Source of the DNA: Phytophthora hibernalis
Taxonomy: Eukaryota > Oomycota > Peronosporomycetes > Peronosporales > Peronosporaceae
Reading direction: 5' to 3'
NCBI GenBank assembly: GCA_012656075.1
Contig: JAAKBF010000027.1
Span: 916,924 to 980,923, forward strand
Length of the DNA stretch: 64,000 nucleotides
Shown: piece after piece, positions 54,279 to 64,000 of the stretch
How positions within the stretch are numbered: position 1 is the stretch's first letter
How the letters are laid out: every line of letters begins with the position of its first letter
Notes under the pieces: generated by a model
Database searches by the model: none
Seen by the model: only the letters and a program-made list of their open reading frames with translations
What the model was told of the DNA's origin: nothing
Position numbers and translations under genes: made by a program

Positions 54279-55700
54279 ATGAGTGGTACACCTCAAGGAA
54301 CACCGTCACCCCGCCTGGAACACCGCCTCCGCTACCGCCTGCGAGCAGTGCCAGGCAAGCTGGTGCCGATGGAGCACCGAGAGTGCAACAAGTGGTGGCT
54401 ACTGGGACCACGATCCGTGTGACAGGTGCAACGTCGAGTGCTGCGGCTTCTCAAGTGGGCCAGGTTCGAGCTGCTGGAGTGTCTGCTGGTTCGAGTGGAG
54501 CTCTCGCAGGAATTTTCGCTGATTCTAGTGGAGATCCTGCTGGATCTGCGACTGGCGTCGCTGTTCCTGGAGCTGTTGGTCCTGTTGCTGGTGATGGAGA
54601 TCATGTGGCGGGTGGTTTGCATGGTGGTGGACGGCCTGTAGCTTCTCTCGCGGGGTTTCCTAGACCTCCCATGTACACTGCTGGTGGAGCAGGCATGTAC
54701 GGATCTGGGTTTGCACCGATCAGCGGACTGGGTTTCGCCGGAGGAGCTTCGCCTTTTGGCATGCGTGCAAATGGTGGAGTTAGTGCGAGTAGTGGAGTAT
54801 CTCAACCTGCTGCAGTGCCTCAAGTTGGGTTTAATTCTTCGCTGCAACTGGACATTTCGCACAAGCCACCAGTGATGAAAGGAAGCTTCGACTTATACTC
54901 AGTACAGCTTCGAGCTTTCTTGACTCGTCTTGGTTGTTGGGGTGCTGTGGATGGATCTTACTGTAGCTATCCGCAGAGTTTTGCTGACTTGGCTGCGCGT
55001 GATAACGCGGCCCGTGAAGCCATCTTGCATGGTGCGCCAGCCGGCGATGCAGAGATGATATGTCAGGAAGTGTCTGCCGAGGCAATGTGGAGCCGCTTCG
55101 TCGACTGACAAACGAAGCGCGAATACTCCAATTACATCTTCACGAGAGATGAGTTTGTCTCGAACCGGTACACTCCTGATAAGACCATGGACCAGTGGCT
55201 TCGAGAAATGGAGAGTCTGCGCCGTCAGCTTCTGCACTGTGGCAAGCAGATCACTGACGAGGATTGCGCTGAGACCTTGCTGGGTCATGTGTCGAGGACA
55301 CATCGTGATGTTGTGCGTCAGTTCTCGAAGCACTATGTTGTTCGTTTTGATGGTGGAGCTGTTCGGCCTGTTCCTACTGCGGCGCAAGAGATGAATGCGC
55401 TGCGTGCTGAGTCTGCTCTAGATGAGCGCGTCGCGTGTGAAGCGGACGCGAAGCCTGCGCATATTTGCTCGTGTGGAAAGCAAGCAAAGGATGATTCGGT
55501 CAAGCCAAAGTCGAGTGGTAATCCAAGCAAGGGCAAGCAGAACAGAGGGAAAGGTCGATCCAAGGCAAAGCAGAAGAAGCAGGAAGGGAAGCAGAACGGC
55601 AAGAAGAAAGAGACCCGGACGTTTCACGAGTGCGGTGAAGTGGGTCATATTCGAGCCAACTGTCCAGACCGGAAGTCAGATGAGTCTGATCGTCCTACCA
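54279..55700 (+). CDS. Copia Gag with imperfect zinc knuckle
   Basis: Starts at ATG 54279 (MSGTPQGTPSP), then after a -1 shift at a C-run (near 54312) a Gly/Ala-rich region. The capsid-like part has LQLDISHKPPVMKGSFDLYS, LRAFLTRLGCWGAV, an in-frame TGA at 55106-55108, then YIFTRDEFVSNRYTPDKTMD, QWLREMESLRRQLLHCGKQI. A Lys-rich stretch precedes the knuckle HECGEVGHIRANC near 55625-55664, in which the first Cys of the usual C-x2-C is absent. Confidence 0.8.
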
Positions 55701-58070
55701 TATCTGAGTTCAAGAGGTGGGAGAACAAGAGTGGCGATAACAATGGGAAACGCACTGGAAAAAACTCGAGTAGTCTTTGCTGTTGTGTGCGTGGTGCTTC
55801 TGTGGTTGCTGCTACGTCGGTTAAGACCCCTGTTGGCACTGAGATGGAGTGGGTCTTGGATTCGGCAAGTGATGTGCATGTGTGCAACAGCCGCTCAGTT
55901 CTGCACAATGTCCGGAAGGACCAAGTGCACTTCTTCTTGGGGTACGATGGGAATACTCGGGAGGACGAGGAATTTGGTGACGTCACATTACGGGTGACTA
56001 GCAACAAGTCGCCGCATACTGAACTGGTGTTGCCGATCACGAGCGTGTTGCTGTCGCCGCAAGCGCCGGACAACTTGCTGAGCCAGGACATGCTGGAGAA
56101 TGATGGATGGATTGTCAAGTACGGGTTCATCAACTCGCAGCATGTGTGTTGGTTGCGTAAAGAGCATGTGGAGCTGTTGCTACCCAAGACTAACCGTCGA
56201 TACAGCTTGAAGGCGACGGCAGCTACAGTGTACACGGTGCAGAGTGGAGTTCAACAGCAGACAAGTTACTCGAGGGTACTTGTGGAGAGCAAGAAGGATG
56301 GTGCTGAGTCTCTGGAACACTGGCATTTGCGTCTTGGTCATTTGAACACACCTGCCCTGCAGCGGATGGTGCGAGATAAGGTCGCTACTGGCATGGAGGT
56401 CGATCTGTCTGAGGACATGGACTCGCCGTGCTGGTCGTGCAGAGTGGCAAAGATGATTCGCATGTCGTACAAGAAGACTGTGACTCGTCGAGCGACTCGA
56501 CCATTCCAGAAGCTGATGTGTGACATGTGTTACGTGGGGGCCACTTATGATGGCTATGAGAACTTTCAGTTGGTGCAGGATGAGGCTAGTCGCTATCTCT
56601 GGGGCTTTACGCTGTTCCGAAATGAGAATGCCTACGAGGTTGGTGATGGATCATTTGAAGTGGGTCATTGCGCAGGGAAACAAGGTGGACGTGTTCAACT
56701 CGGACCAGGGCAAGGAGCTCTTCAACAACAAGTTGAAGCAGTTCCTCCGAGGCAACGGGATCCAGTACACCACGACGAACTCTTACAGTCCGGAAAAAAC
56801 GGGCTGGTGGAGAGAATGAACGGAGTAGTGCTCGCTCGTGTTCGATGCTTGCTGACCGCGGCCAACATGCCGTGGCTGCTTTGGGGTGAAGCGTTCGGGT
56901 TTGATATCGAGGTGATGAACATCAGCGGAAGCAATGCAATTGGAGGAGAGACTCCATACTTTCGCCGCTTCGGGGAGCGACCGGACATGACATCGTTGCG
57001 AACGTGGAACTGCATAGCCTTCATCTTCATGCCTAAGACGTTGCGTAAAAGCAAGTTGGAGAACCCAGGGAAACCGGGTTTGTTTGTGGGGTATGCAAAG
57101 CACTCAGAGAGCTATCGCATCTTGAACTTGATCACGGGTAATATTGTGGAAGTTCGCTTAGTTGAGTTTGAGGAAGACTGGACAGTGGAGGCTTCTTACG
57201 TGACCAAGCTTCTCTCCAACCGCTATGGTCGAGGACGGCATGCGTTGCCTTCGATCATACCTTACGTGCGACTACCAGTTGTTCATCGAGAGACTTCTGG
57301 CATGAAGCGATGCTCTCATGACGATTGCACGGCCCGTCAAAGCGTCAACGGTGTCGAGTTCACGCTAGCTGTGGGTATCCTGCTGATGAAGGAAGTGGAT
57401 CTACTGCTCCGACAACGTCAGGTGCGCCTGGTTGTTGGCTGGTCAGGAGGTTCCGACGGAGGCTGCTGCGGCAGTTGCTCCGCCGACACCCGAGGGTGTG
57501 CTTCAGCGAGGGCTAACGCTTCTCAGCATGAGATGTCTGAACGTGAAAGTAGTTCTAATGGCGTTATTGACTTGCCTAACAGCAGTCAGGAGCCAACGGC
57601 CAGATCACCACCGGATCGACAGGCTTCGCCTTCAGTGGGAGATCAAGTTAGTGATGAATTCTCAAGAAACGAACTTGCTGCTGCTGATATGGATGCTGAT
57701 GACGGGAAGGTTAGCTTTGGAGACCCTGTGGATCTCTTGGGTCGCATCACGTCGTACGAGGGCTTTGTGGAGACCGACAGTGAAGATGACGACGAAGCCG
57801 ATGGGTGGAGAGGTGAGGCCTCGCGCGCGGCTACATCGTTCCGTCGTTCTTCACGTGTTCGCCGTCCAAACCTTCGACTGCAGGACTATGAGGTGGAAAT
57901 CCCTGCCAGTCTGGTAGTTCAAGTTGTCAACTTACTCATGGAGCCACAGAGCATTCAAGAGGCTTTGCATGCTCCGGACGCCGACAAGTGGAAGGAGGCT
58001 TTGGAGAAGGAGTACTCGGACTTGATGCGCAACAACACGTTCAATTCAGGACAATGTACGGAAGGACCAA
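55701..58070 (+). CDS. Copia protease and integrase region
   Basis: The protease signature is WVLDSASDVHVCNSRSVLHN (Ala in place of the usual Gly after DS). Integrase: HLRLGHLNTPALQRMV with CWSCRVAKMIR forms the HHCC domain; DDE core with DEASRYLWGF, then in a shifted frame (about 56640-56805) NKVDVFNSDQGKELFNNKLK and NSYSPEKTG, returning to frame at LVERMNGVVLARVRCLL. The C-terminal GKPGLFVGYAKHSESYRILN is typical of Copia. A Ser/Asp-rich linker leads to LRLQDYEVEIPASLVVQVVN, the start of the reverse transcriptase region. Confidence 0.85.
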
Positions 58071-58154
58071 GTGCACTTCTACTTGGGGTACGCTGGGAAT
58101 ACTCGGGAAGACGAGGAAGTTGGCGACGTCACATTACGGGTGACTAGCAACAAG
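58051..58154 (+). repeat. 104-bp ectopic copy of the protease segment inside the reverse transcriptase
   Basis: This stretch (ACAATGTACGGAAGGACCAA ... ACTAGCAACAAG) matches 55905-56008 of the same element at equal length, and replaces the normal N-terminal fingers of the reverse transcriptase between NNTFNSG and GCQQKYGIDFWETYAPVV. Confidence 0.9.
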
Positions 58155-59542
58155 GGCTGCCAACAGAAGTACGGGATCGACTTCTGGGAGACATACGCTC
58201 CCGTGGTTTCGTACGAAGCAGTCAAGTTGGTATTGTTGTTGGCGTTGCCTTATTGTCTCTTGTGCGAGCACATCGACTTTGTCACGGCATTCTTGAACGG
58301 CCCGATCGGGGAGGACGTGGAGATCTACATGGAGATGCCGGAGTACTTCAACGACGGAAGAGGTCGTGTCTGTAGACTACTGAGGCGTCTATATGGATTA
58401 AAACAAGCGCCGTTGATCTGGTACAAGATGCTTGATGAGCACCTACGTTTAAGCGGCTTTAAGCGTTCGAAGATGGACAATGGTGTGCACTGGCAAGTAG
58501 TGGAAGGAAGTCCGATCTTCTTGACGGTCTACATGGACGACGTAGTCATCTCTGCCAATGCGGAGAACATCAAGCTTGTCGTGGGCGAGCTTGAACGCAA
58601 GTTCAAGATCAAGGACTTGGGGTCTGTGAACTTGTTGTTGGGCATGGAGATTACCTACATCCCGGGTCAGGCGCTGTGGATCTCGCAGCGCGGCTACATT
58701 GAGAAGATTCTCAATCGCTTTAACATGGACAAGTGTCGTGCGGTGACCACGCCGGAAACCGTTGGCGCTCTTCCGTTGCCTGCAACTTCGGATGCAGAGG
58801 ACGTTAATGATGAAAGCCTGCCGTATCGTGCTATAGTGGGTTGTCTTTAGTACATGGTGCAATGCTCTCGACCTGAGCTGGCCAACGCCGTGCGGACGTA
58901 GGGCAAGTACTTGAAAAAGTACACACACGGGAATTACAGGATGGCCAAGGGGTACTGCGGTACTTGCGAGGGACCTTGGACTACGGTCTTGTGTGGGAGA
59001 AGAAGGAGACGCCGGACTTGCACTTTGTGGCGTTCGCGGACGCTGATCTCGGAAATGAGAAGGACGACTGACACTCGATCACGGGGTTCGTGTTGTAGCT
59101 CAACGGCTGCACGTACGCATATAAGTCGCGCAAGTAGCGAATCGTCACGGACGGTACGTGTTGCGCCGAGTTCGTCGCTGCGAGCGAGTGCTCGACCATG
59201 ATCGTGTGGACGCACAACTTGTGCAAGGAGTTGAAGCTCAAACGTCACAAGCCTACGGTTCTCTACCAAGACAACCAGGCTACGATCACCGTGTTGACGG
59301 AGATCAAGGGAAACTACAAGACGACGAGCGTGGACCTGAAGCACCACAAGGTGCGGGACTTCCATGAGCGGGGTGAGTTCAAGGTGTGCTACTGCCCGTC
59401 GACGGAGAAACTCGCCGACATCTTTACGATGGCTCTCGGTCCTGCGCTGTTTCGCAAGTTTCGAGAGCGGTTGAACGTTGTGCCGTTGCCGCTGGACATT
59501 GCCGATGGCAATGCAGAAGGTCATGACAAGCTTGCGAGCTAG
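58155..59542 (+). CDS. Copia reverse transcriptase and RNase H (decayed)
   Basis: GCQQKYGIDFWETYAPVVSY, FVTAFLNGPIGEDVEIYMEM, RLLRRLYGLKQAPLIWYKML, catalytic VYMDDVVISANAENIKLV, LGSVNLLLGMEITYIPGQAL. From 58848 onward several in-frame stops (58848-58850, 58897-58899 and three more to about 59136) break the RNase H region, which is still recognisable as HFVAFADADLGNE, ECSTMIVWTHNLCKELKLKR, VLYQDNQATITVL and CPSTEKLADIFTMAL. Not translatable as a whole. Confidence 0.85.
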
Positions 59543-59580
59543 GTGGATATACTGCGATCAAGGCTGACTCGAAGTGGGAG

Positions 59581-59830
59581 TGTGGAGATGGCATGTCGAG
59601 CTCTGCCAGCTCACAGTTTACCACCTTGTAGTTGAAGCTGCCTGCGTACAGTCTCGTAGCCGATTGACCATTTGTATGAGACAGATATCTTTGCATGTCT
59701 AACTACCAGAGGAGGTTTTCATCCTGCGGGGTTTCCTCCTCAATCCCAATCTTTCTCCGTGGGAAACAGGTCTCTTCCATTTTCGGTTTTCTCCGCTCAA
59801 GGTCACTCGCTCCTATCTGCTATCTTCACA
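59581..59830 (+). repeat. Copia 3' LTR
   Basis: 250 bp, collinear with the 5' LTR with scattered substitutions only; preceded by a polypurine tract. Confidence 0.9.
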
Positions 59831-59835
59831 ATGCA

Positions 59836-60195
59836 TGCAAGACCGCCTCCGATGTCGACAAACGGGTGGAGCTTCAAATCTACCCAATGGGCTGCGAATC
59901 TTCTTATAGATCTCGCTGCCATTTCCCCTAATTAGAGATCGTTGCGGAAACTGAACGTGTACATGTAATTAGAATGTGGTTGGCTGTTGAAGATTTTGGA
60001 TGCGCTTGTTTTTTCAGCACCATTTTTTGTTTTCTTGCTCCACCGACTTGTCGATTTACCTTGGGAGGCGGTCAGCACTCTTGCATGTATGGTTAGGCTC
60101 GTCGTATCTGAATCTGCAGTCTGTGTTTGTTCCGACTCCCACAACCGAACACAAGTTGGGAGTGAGAGAAGAGAGTCAACTATGCGAGATATGTA
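59836..60195. other. Unique sequence between Copia and MITE
   Basis: No gene recognised. It directly continues the locus interrupted by the Copia insertion (53895-53981). Confidence 0.35.
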
Positions 60196-60662
60196 CCTTT
60201 ACCGGACAAAATGGTTTTTTCAAGCAAAGTGGTGCGGGAAGGGTTTCCATCCCTCATAAGTGATTACGTAGGTATTTTCAACCAAAGTGGTTTTGTCGTA
60301 AATCGTTACCAAGCAAAGTGGTTTTATCCAACCGACGATTTAGAGGCAATTTCTCTGAGCCAAAACAAAAGCTTTAAGAACGATATAAGGGCATCTGAGG
60401 GGTCTATCATGATCTCCCAGCAGTTGGCTACACTATTAAACCTGTTTTGGGTCAAAATGAGTACCTTTTTCACTGTCTGGCAGCCCCGCGGCCGAACGTG
60501 AGGTCCATTTAGTCACACAGGGATAGGCGAACCATTTTGCTTGGTAAAAATAATCAGAAAACCACTTTGGTTGAAAAATACCTACGTAATCACTTATGAG
60601 GGATGGGGGAAACCTTCCCGCACCACTTTGCTTGAAAAAACCATTTTGTCTGGTAAAAGGTG
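60196..60662. mobile_element. Fold-back MITE family F1, copy 2
   Basis: Nearly identical along its whole length to 17075-17543, TA on both sides, ends CCTTTACCGGACAAAATGG and CCATTTTGTCTGGTAAAAGG. Only a few substitutions and one-base gaps separate the copies, so transposition was recent. Confidence 0.85.
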
Positions 60663-61152
60663 TATACATAATAGCACCTGAGTTTCTCGGCAAAGCCCTG
60701 CGGATACATGCACCACCTACGGTAGCTGCTCGCCGTATCGTCTGGAAAGCACCGGCGAGTTGGCCAAGAAAGCCGCAAAACTGTAACGACTTTCGCAAGT
60801 CTTCAATCAGTCGCGGTCGCTTCCATGCAACAGATGCAATGGTCGCCTCTCGAATGCGCCTTACTCGCCCGCGCGCGCTCGAGCGTCTTGGTTGTCGAGC
60901 GTCTTGAACGTCTCACCTTGAGAAGATGTGAACAACGGTTCTGTTAGCACTGCAAATCGCGGTCAGCTCCGTCAAGATCTTTTCGTCATCTTCAAACCAA
61001 CTTGCGAATCGTCCACCCCAGGCACGCGCCGACAGCCTAAAAAGACAGCGGTACAGTATGTAGATAGTGGCCGAGGTGCTCCTGTTGCAAAGTCCAGGGT
61101 ACCGGTACCTCAAAAGCCATTCGCCATTTCGCCAAGAAGACAACACACTACC
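60663..61152. other. Upstream region of the bZIP-START gene
   Basis: No supported gene. A plus-strand frame at 60596-60907 and a minus-strand frame at 60436-60798 overlap the MITE and have no motif. Confidence 0.35.
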
Positions 61153-62028
61153 ATGAACACCCGCCGAGTACTTGGCCCCCAGCAGAAGCACCGCGCCTCG
61201 CCCTACGACGACGCGCCACCGACCGACCTCAAGTCCATGACCAACAGCGAGCGAGGCAAGTACTACCGACGCAGACGCAAACTCTACGGCGCCCACCTCG
61301 AGCAGTGCGTGGCCGAACTACGCGAAGAGATCGCGGCCTTGACAGTCTCCCGTCAGGTGCAGCATGAGCTGGCGATCTCGCAGCGCCGCACACCGCTGGT
61401 GCCGCCGCGCTTGTGGTGAAGGAATACTGTTCGCTCTTCGGCCACGGCGCGCCCGTGCGTCTGGCCGTGGACGAGCAGGACGCGTCGGCGTCGCTGGTGT
61501 CGCAGGCCACCAACGCCCAGCGAGGCTTCCTGAACGCCGTCATGAACGACAACGTGCGGTTCGGCGAGTTCCTGGGTGTGGAGCTGCTGCTGGGCCAGTG
61601 GGAGCGCTACTCGCTGTACCACGCGGCCATCGACTGGACCATGACGTCGCTGAGCGTGGTGCAGTTGGCGGAGCCGCGCGTGCTGACGTCGGACAACCGC
61701 TGCGACGACGGTCCGCTCGTGGTCTCCATCACGGCAGACTTGCGCGTGCGGTTCTCTCGACGCACGGTGGAGGAGGTGTTCCCGCACTTGGTGGGGACGA
61801 GGCGTTGACGCAGGTGCTCATCGGACTGGAGGTCACGTACCCGTGCGTGAACCACTTCCATTTCAACGCGCGCGGCAAGATCGAGTGGTATGCGCCCGAG
61901 GTGGACTTCGTGGGCGCACTGATGAAGGCGCTGAAGCGTCCAGAGCTTGTGGCGCGCGTGGTAGGGAACGCGCTGATCGAGAAGGACCACATGATTGGGG
62001 ACGAAAGTGACGGCCGCGAGCTTGCTGT
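61153..62028 (+). repeat. Large inverted duplication, left arm
   Basis: 876 bp, nearly identical in reverse complement to 62877-63754; spacer about 850 bp. It covers the bZIP and START coding region but neither promoter nor the C-terminal end. Confidence 0.92.
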
Positions 62029-62326
62029 CATAGAAGACATTAGAGAGGTCGATCCTCCTGCTCATAGTGAGGTCTCGGCCGACGAGGCCCTGATAGCTGT
62101 CCGAGAGGCAAGCGTGGACGCGAGTACGACGACATTCCCGTGGTTAGCGTCGACGAACTATCTCCGGAGTCGCCACTTACTCGACCAAACCGACTTGGGC
62201 TGGACTACATCCTGGACGTACGAGGGTAAAGACCGACATTGCACTACGCTTTGGGTATTCAATAGCAGGTATCTCAACTTTGATTCGCATTTGCTTCTGG
62301 CACTAGATGCAGCATCCTGCAAGTAG
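61153..62326 (+). CDS. bZIP-START (M96-type) protein, plus-strand arm of the inverted duplication
   Basis: ATG 61153. A classical bZIP: Asn31-x7-Arg39 in NSERGKYYRRRRKLYGAHLE, with Leu49, Leu56, Leu63. START-like region: VKEYCSLFGHGAPVRLAVDE, ATNAQRGFLNAVMNDNVRFG, WERYSLYHAAIDWTMTSLSV, VGNALIEKDHMIGDESDGRE. Two -1 shifts occur at G-runs (near 61397 and 61797) exactly where the twin at 62721-63754 has one more G. After 62028 the two copies diverge; this one continues IEDIREVDPPAHSEVSADEA to a stop at 62326. Confidence 0.8.
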
Positions 62327-62720
62327 CAAGCCCATCCGAGCCCCGCAGCAAATTGCTGCCAACATGTACTGGTCTGCCCGGGAAGGCCATCCCACTCGGA
62401 TTCTCAGGATGGCTTTACACTTCCTTGACAACGTCAAGATTCCTTCTGTATCATCAACCGTTCTGCTTGGTTCTTTTGTCTTCTTCGACATGACGGAATG
62501 TCCGCTGGCGATCGTAAGACGACAAAATTGGCGGCTGTTGAACAGCCCAATCCTTGACCTTGGGTCATGTCCTCTTCCTAATGCAGTGTGTGTCGAGTAG
62601 GCGCCCGACTCGGAGGCTCCGTTCGAACACGCCACGACCGACTCGACGATTGTCTGGTCCGATCTCGTTGTGAGCACGATCCACAGCGGAAGACAACCGA
62701 TCGATGAATATGTTTCTAGC
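62327..62720. other. Spacer of the inverted duplication
   Basis: Contains a 97-codon plus-strand frame (62307-62600; APQQIAANMYWSAREGHPTR, VLLGSFVFFDMTECPLAIVR) of protein-like composition but no known family. Not called as a gene. Confidence 0.35.
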
Positions 62721-63754
62721 TCACTCGTCGAGAATGAAGGCCAGATGCATACGTTCGGGCGATGACTCAATGTCGATCACAACGCTGGCGCCTCGCTTGC
62801 CTGATGAAGGAATACTATCCTTTGCCCGGGGAGGATCTTTGCTCATGTTGCAGTCACGACTGCTATCCAGTGGTACCACAGCAAGCTCGCGGCCGTCACT
62901 TTCGTCCCCAATCATGTGGTCCTTCTCGATCAGCGCGTTCCCTACCACGCGCGCCACAAGCTCTGGACGCTTCAGCGCCTTCATCAGTGCGCCCACGAAG
63001 TCCACCTCGGGCGCATACCACTCGATCTTGCCGCGCGCGTTGAAATGGAAGTGGTTCACGCACGGGTACGTGACCTCCAGTCCGATGAGCACCTGCGTCA
63101 ACGCCTCGTCCCCCACCAAGTGCGGGAACACCTCCTCCACCGTGCGTCGAGAGAACCGCACGCGCAAGTCTGCCGTGATGGAGACCACGAGCGGACCGTC
63201 GTCGCAGCGGTTGTCCGACGTCAGCACGCGCGGCTCCGCCAACTGCACCACGCTCAGCGACGTCATGGTCCAGTCGATGGCCGCGTGGTACAGCGAGTAG
63301 CGCTCCCACTGGCCCAGCAGCAGCTCCACACCCAGGAACTCGCCGAACCGCACGTTGTCGTTCATGACGGCGTTCAGGAAGCCTCGCTGGGCGTTGGTGG
63401 CCTGCGACACCAGCGACGCCGACGCGTCCTGCTCGTCCACGGCCAGACGCACGGGCGCGCCGTGGCCGAAGAGCGAACAGTATTCCTTCACCACAAGCGC
63501 GGCGGCACCCAGCGGTGTGCGGCGCTGCGAGATCGCCAGCTCATGCTGCACCTGACGGGAGACTGTCAAGGCCGCGATCTCTTCGCGTAGTTCGGCCACG
63601 CACTGCTCGAGGTGGGCGCCGTAGAGTTTGCGTCTGCGTCGGTAGTACTTGCCTCGCTCGCTGTTGGTCATGGACTTGAGGTCGGTCGGTGGCGCGTCGT
63701 CGTAGGGCGAGGCGCGGTGCTTCTGCTGGGGCCAAGTACTCGGCGGGTGTTCAT
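62721..63754 (-). CDS. bZIP-START (M96-type) protein, minus-strand arm of the inverted duplication
   Basis: ATG 63754 (MNTRRVLGP), one -1 shift at a C-run (near 63735, four C where the twin has five). The rest is open through bZIP, START-like region and stop at 62721. The C-terminus differs from the twin after DGRELAV: it continues VPLDSSRDCNMSKDPPRAKD and ends PERMHLAFILDE. About 345 residues. This is the better-preserved copy. Confidence 0.85.
62877..63754 (-). repeat. Large inverted duplication, right arm
   Basis: Partner of 61153-62028; sequence differences are almost only in homopolymer length. Confidence 0.92.
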
Positions 63755-64000
63755 GCTGCCGTTGATGCTTGGATGGTGTGATTTCGATCCCTGATCCCGA
63801 GACGGTGCACCACTTTTGAGACAACGGAACAGTTTTGGCGGTTGGTATCAACTTTCGATGGAGTGTCAAATGTTCTCGTGAAGAAGAAATCATAACCGCT
63901 AAAGCCGGCATGCGTCTGAAGCGATGGCAAGTACATGTAAAGCACCGATATGTATCGGGATACAGCTCCGCTCTGAAGCTGAAGCGTTGAAACCTTCGTG
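63755..64000. other. Right-edge sequence
   Basis: Upstream region of the minus-strand bZIP-START gene; nothing else recognised before the window ends. Confidence 0.35.

Larger units (their letters stand above)
53982..59835 (+). mobile_element. Ty1/Copia retrotransposon, structurally complete, decayed
   Basis: LTRs of 250 bp at 53987-54236 and 59581-59830, both TGTGGAGATG...CTATCTTCACA, flanked by a 5-bp target duplication ATGCA (53982-53986 and 59831-59835). A purine-rich tract (GAAGTGGGAG) precedes the 3' LTR. Order: gag, protease, integrase, reverse transcriptase, RNase H. By eye about ten substitutions separate the two LTRs, so the insertion is not brand new. Coding frames contain several stops and shifts. 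Confidence 0.93.

Noticed and set aside
1..64000. CRISPR arrays, rRNA or plasmid-like origins.
   Set aside because: No regularly spaced direct repeats, rRNA-like blocks or iteron arrays were seen.

Overview
The window looks like nuclear DNA of an oomycete, most likely Phytophthora or a close relative. The evidence is short introns of about 57-113 bp with GT-AG (once GC-AG) ends, oomycete-type initiator elements just upstream of two start codons, several bZIP plus START-like 'M96 mating-specific' type transcription factors, secreted phospholipase-D-like proteins with signal peptides, and a high load of Gypsy, Copia, tyrosine-recombinase, hAT and piggyBac-type repeats. No rRNA, tRNA or CRISPR array was recognised.

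Layout. 1-9.2 kb is gene-dense: an ELMO-domain protein (minus, runs off the left edge), a large FANCM-type DNA repair helicase (plus) that carries a RanBP2-like zinc finger and a PHD/extended-PHD module, and a PLP-dependent kynurenine/glutamine-type aminotransferase (minus). 9.3-17.5 kb is repeats: a TA-flanked MITE, a Gypsy element lacking its 3' end, a DIRS/Ngaro-like tyrosine-recombinase fragment, and a 469-bp fold-back element (a second copy lies at 60.2 kb). 17.7-32.7 kb is a second gene block: an RluA-type pseudouridine synthase, three bZIP genes (two with START-like C-termini), an arrestin-fold protein, adenine phosphoribosyltransferase, the ketone-body enzyme succinyl-CoA:3-oxoacid CoA-transferase, and one or two small hypothetical genes. 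33-47 kb is AT-rich and repeat-rich: one phospholipase-D-like gene, a broken hAT transposase, a broken PDR-type ABC transporter, a 1.5-kb TIR transposon and a piggyBac-type MITE. 47.2-53 kb holds a recent 2.55-kb tandem duplication of the phospholipase-D-like gene plus an older relic. A dynactin-p24-like gene follows, then a complete but decayed Copia element (54.0-59.8 kb, 5-bp target duplication). The window ends in a large inverted duplication of a bZIP-START gene (61.2-63.8 kb).

Two cross-cutting patterns matter to anyone using this annotation. First, most conserved genes are interrupted by single-base frameshifts, and nearly all are in the -1 direction at short homopolymers (FANCM alone has seven in succession). 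The duplicated bZIP-START pair shows directly that one copy lacks a G in two G-runs where its twin is intact. I therefore annotate these as intact genes with probable base-calling or consensus deletions. Second, three coding sequences between 41 and 47.5 kb (hAT transposase, ABC transporter, second PLD copy) each contain a clean internal inversion of about 0.17-0.55 kb; the rest of the gene remains collinear on both sides.
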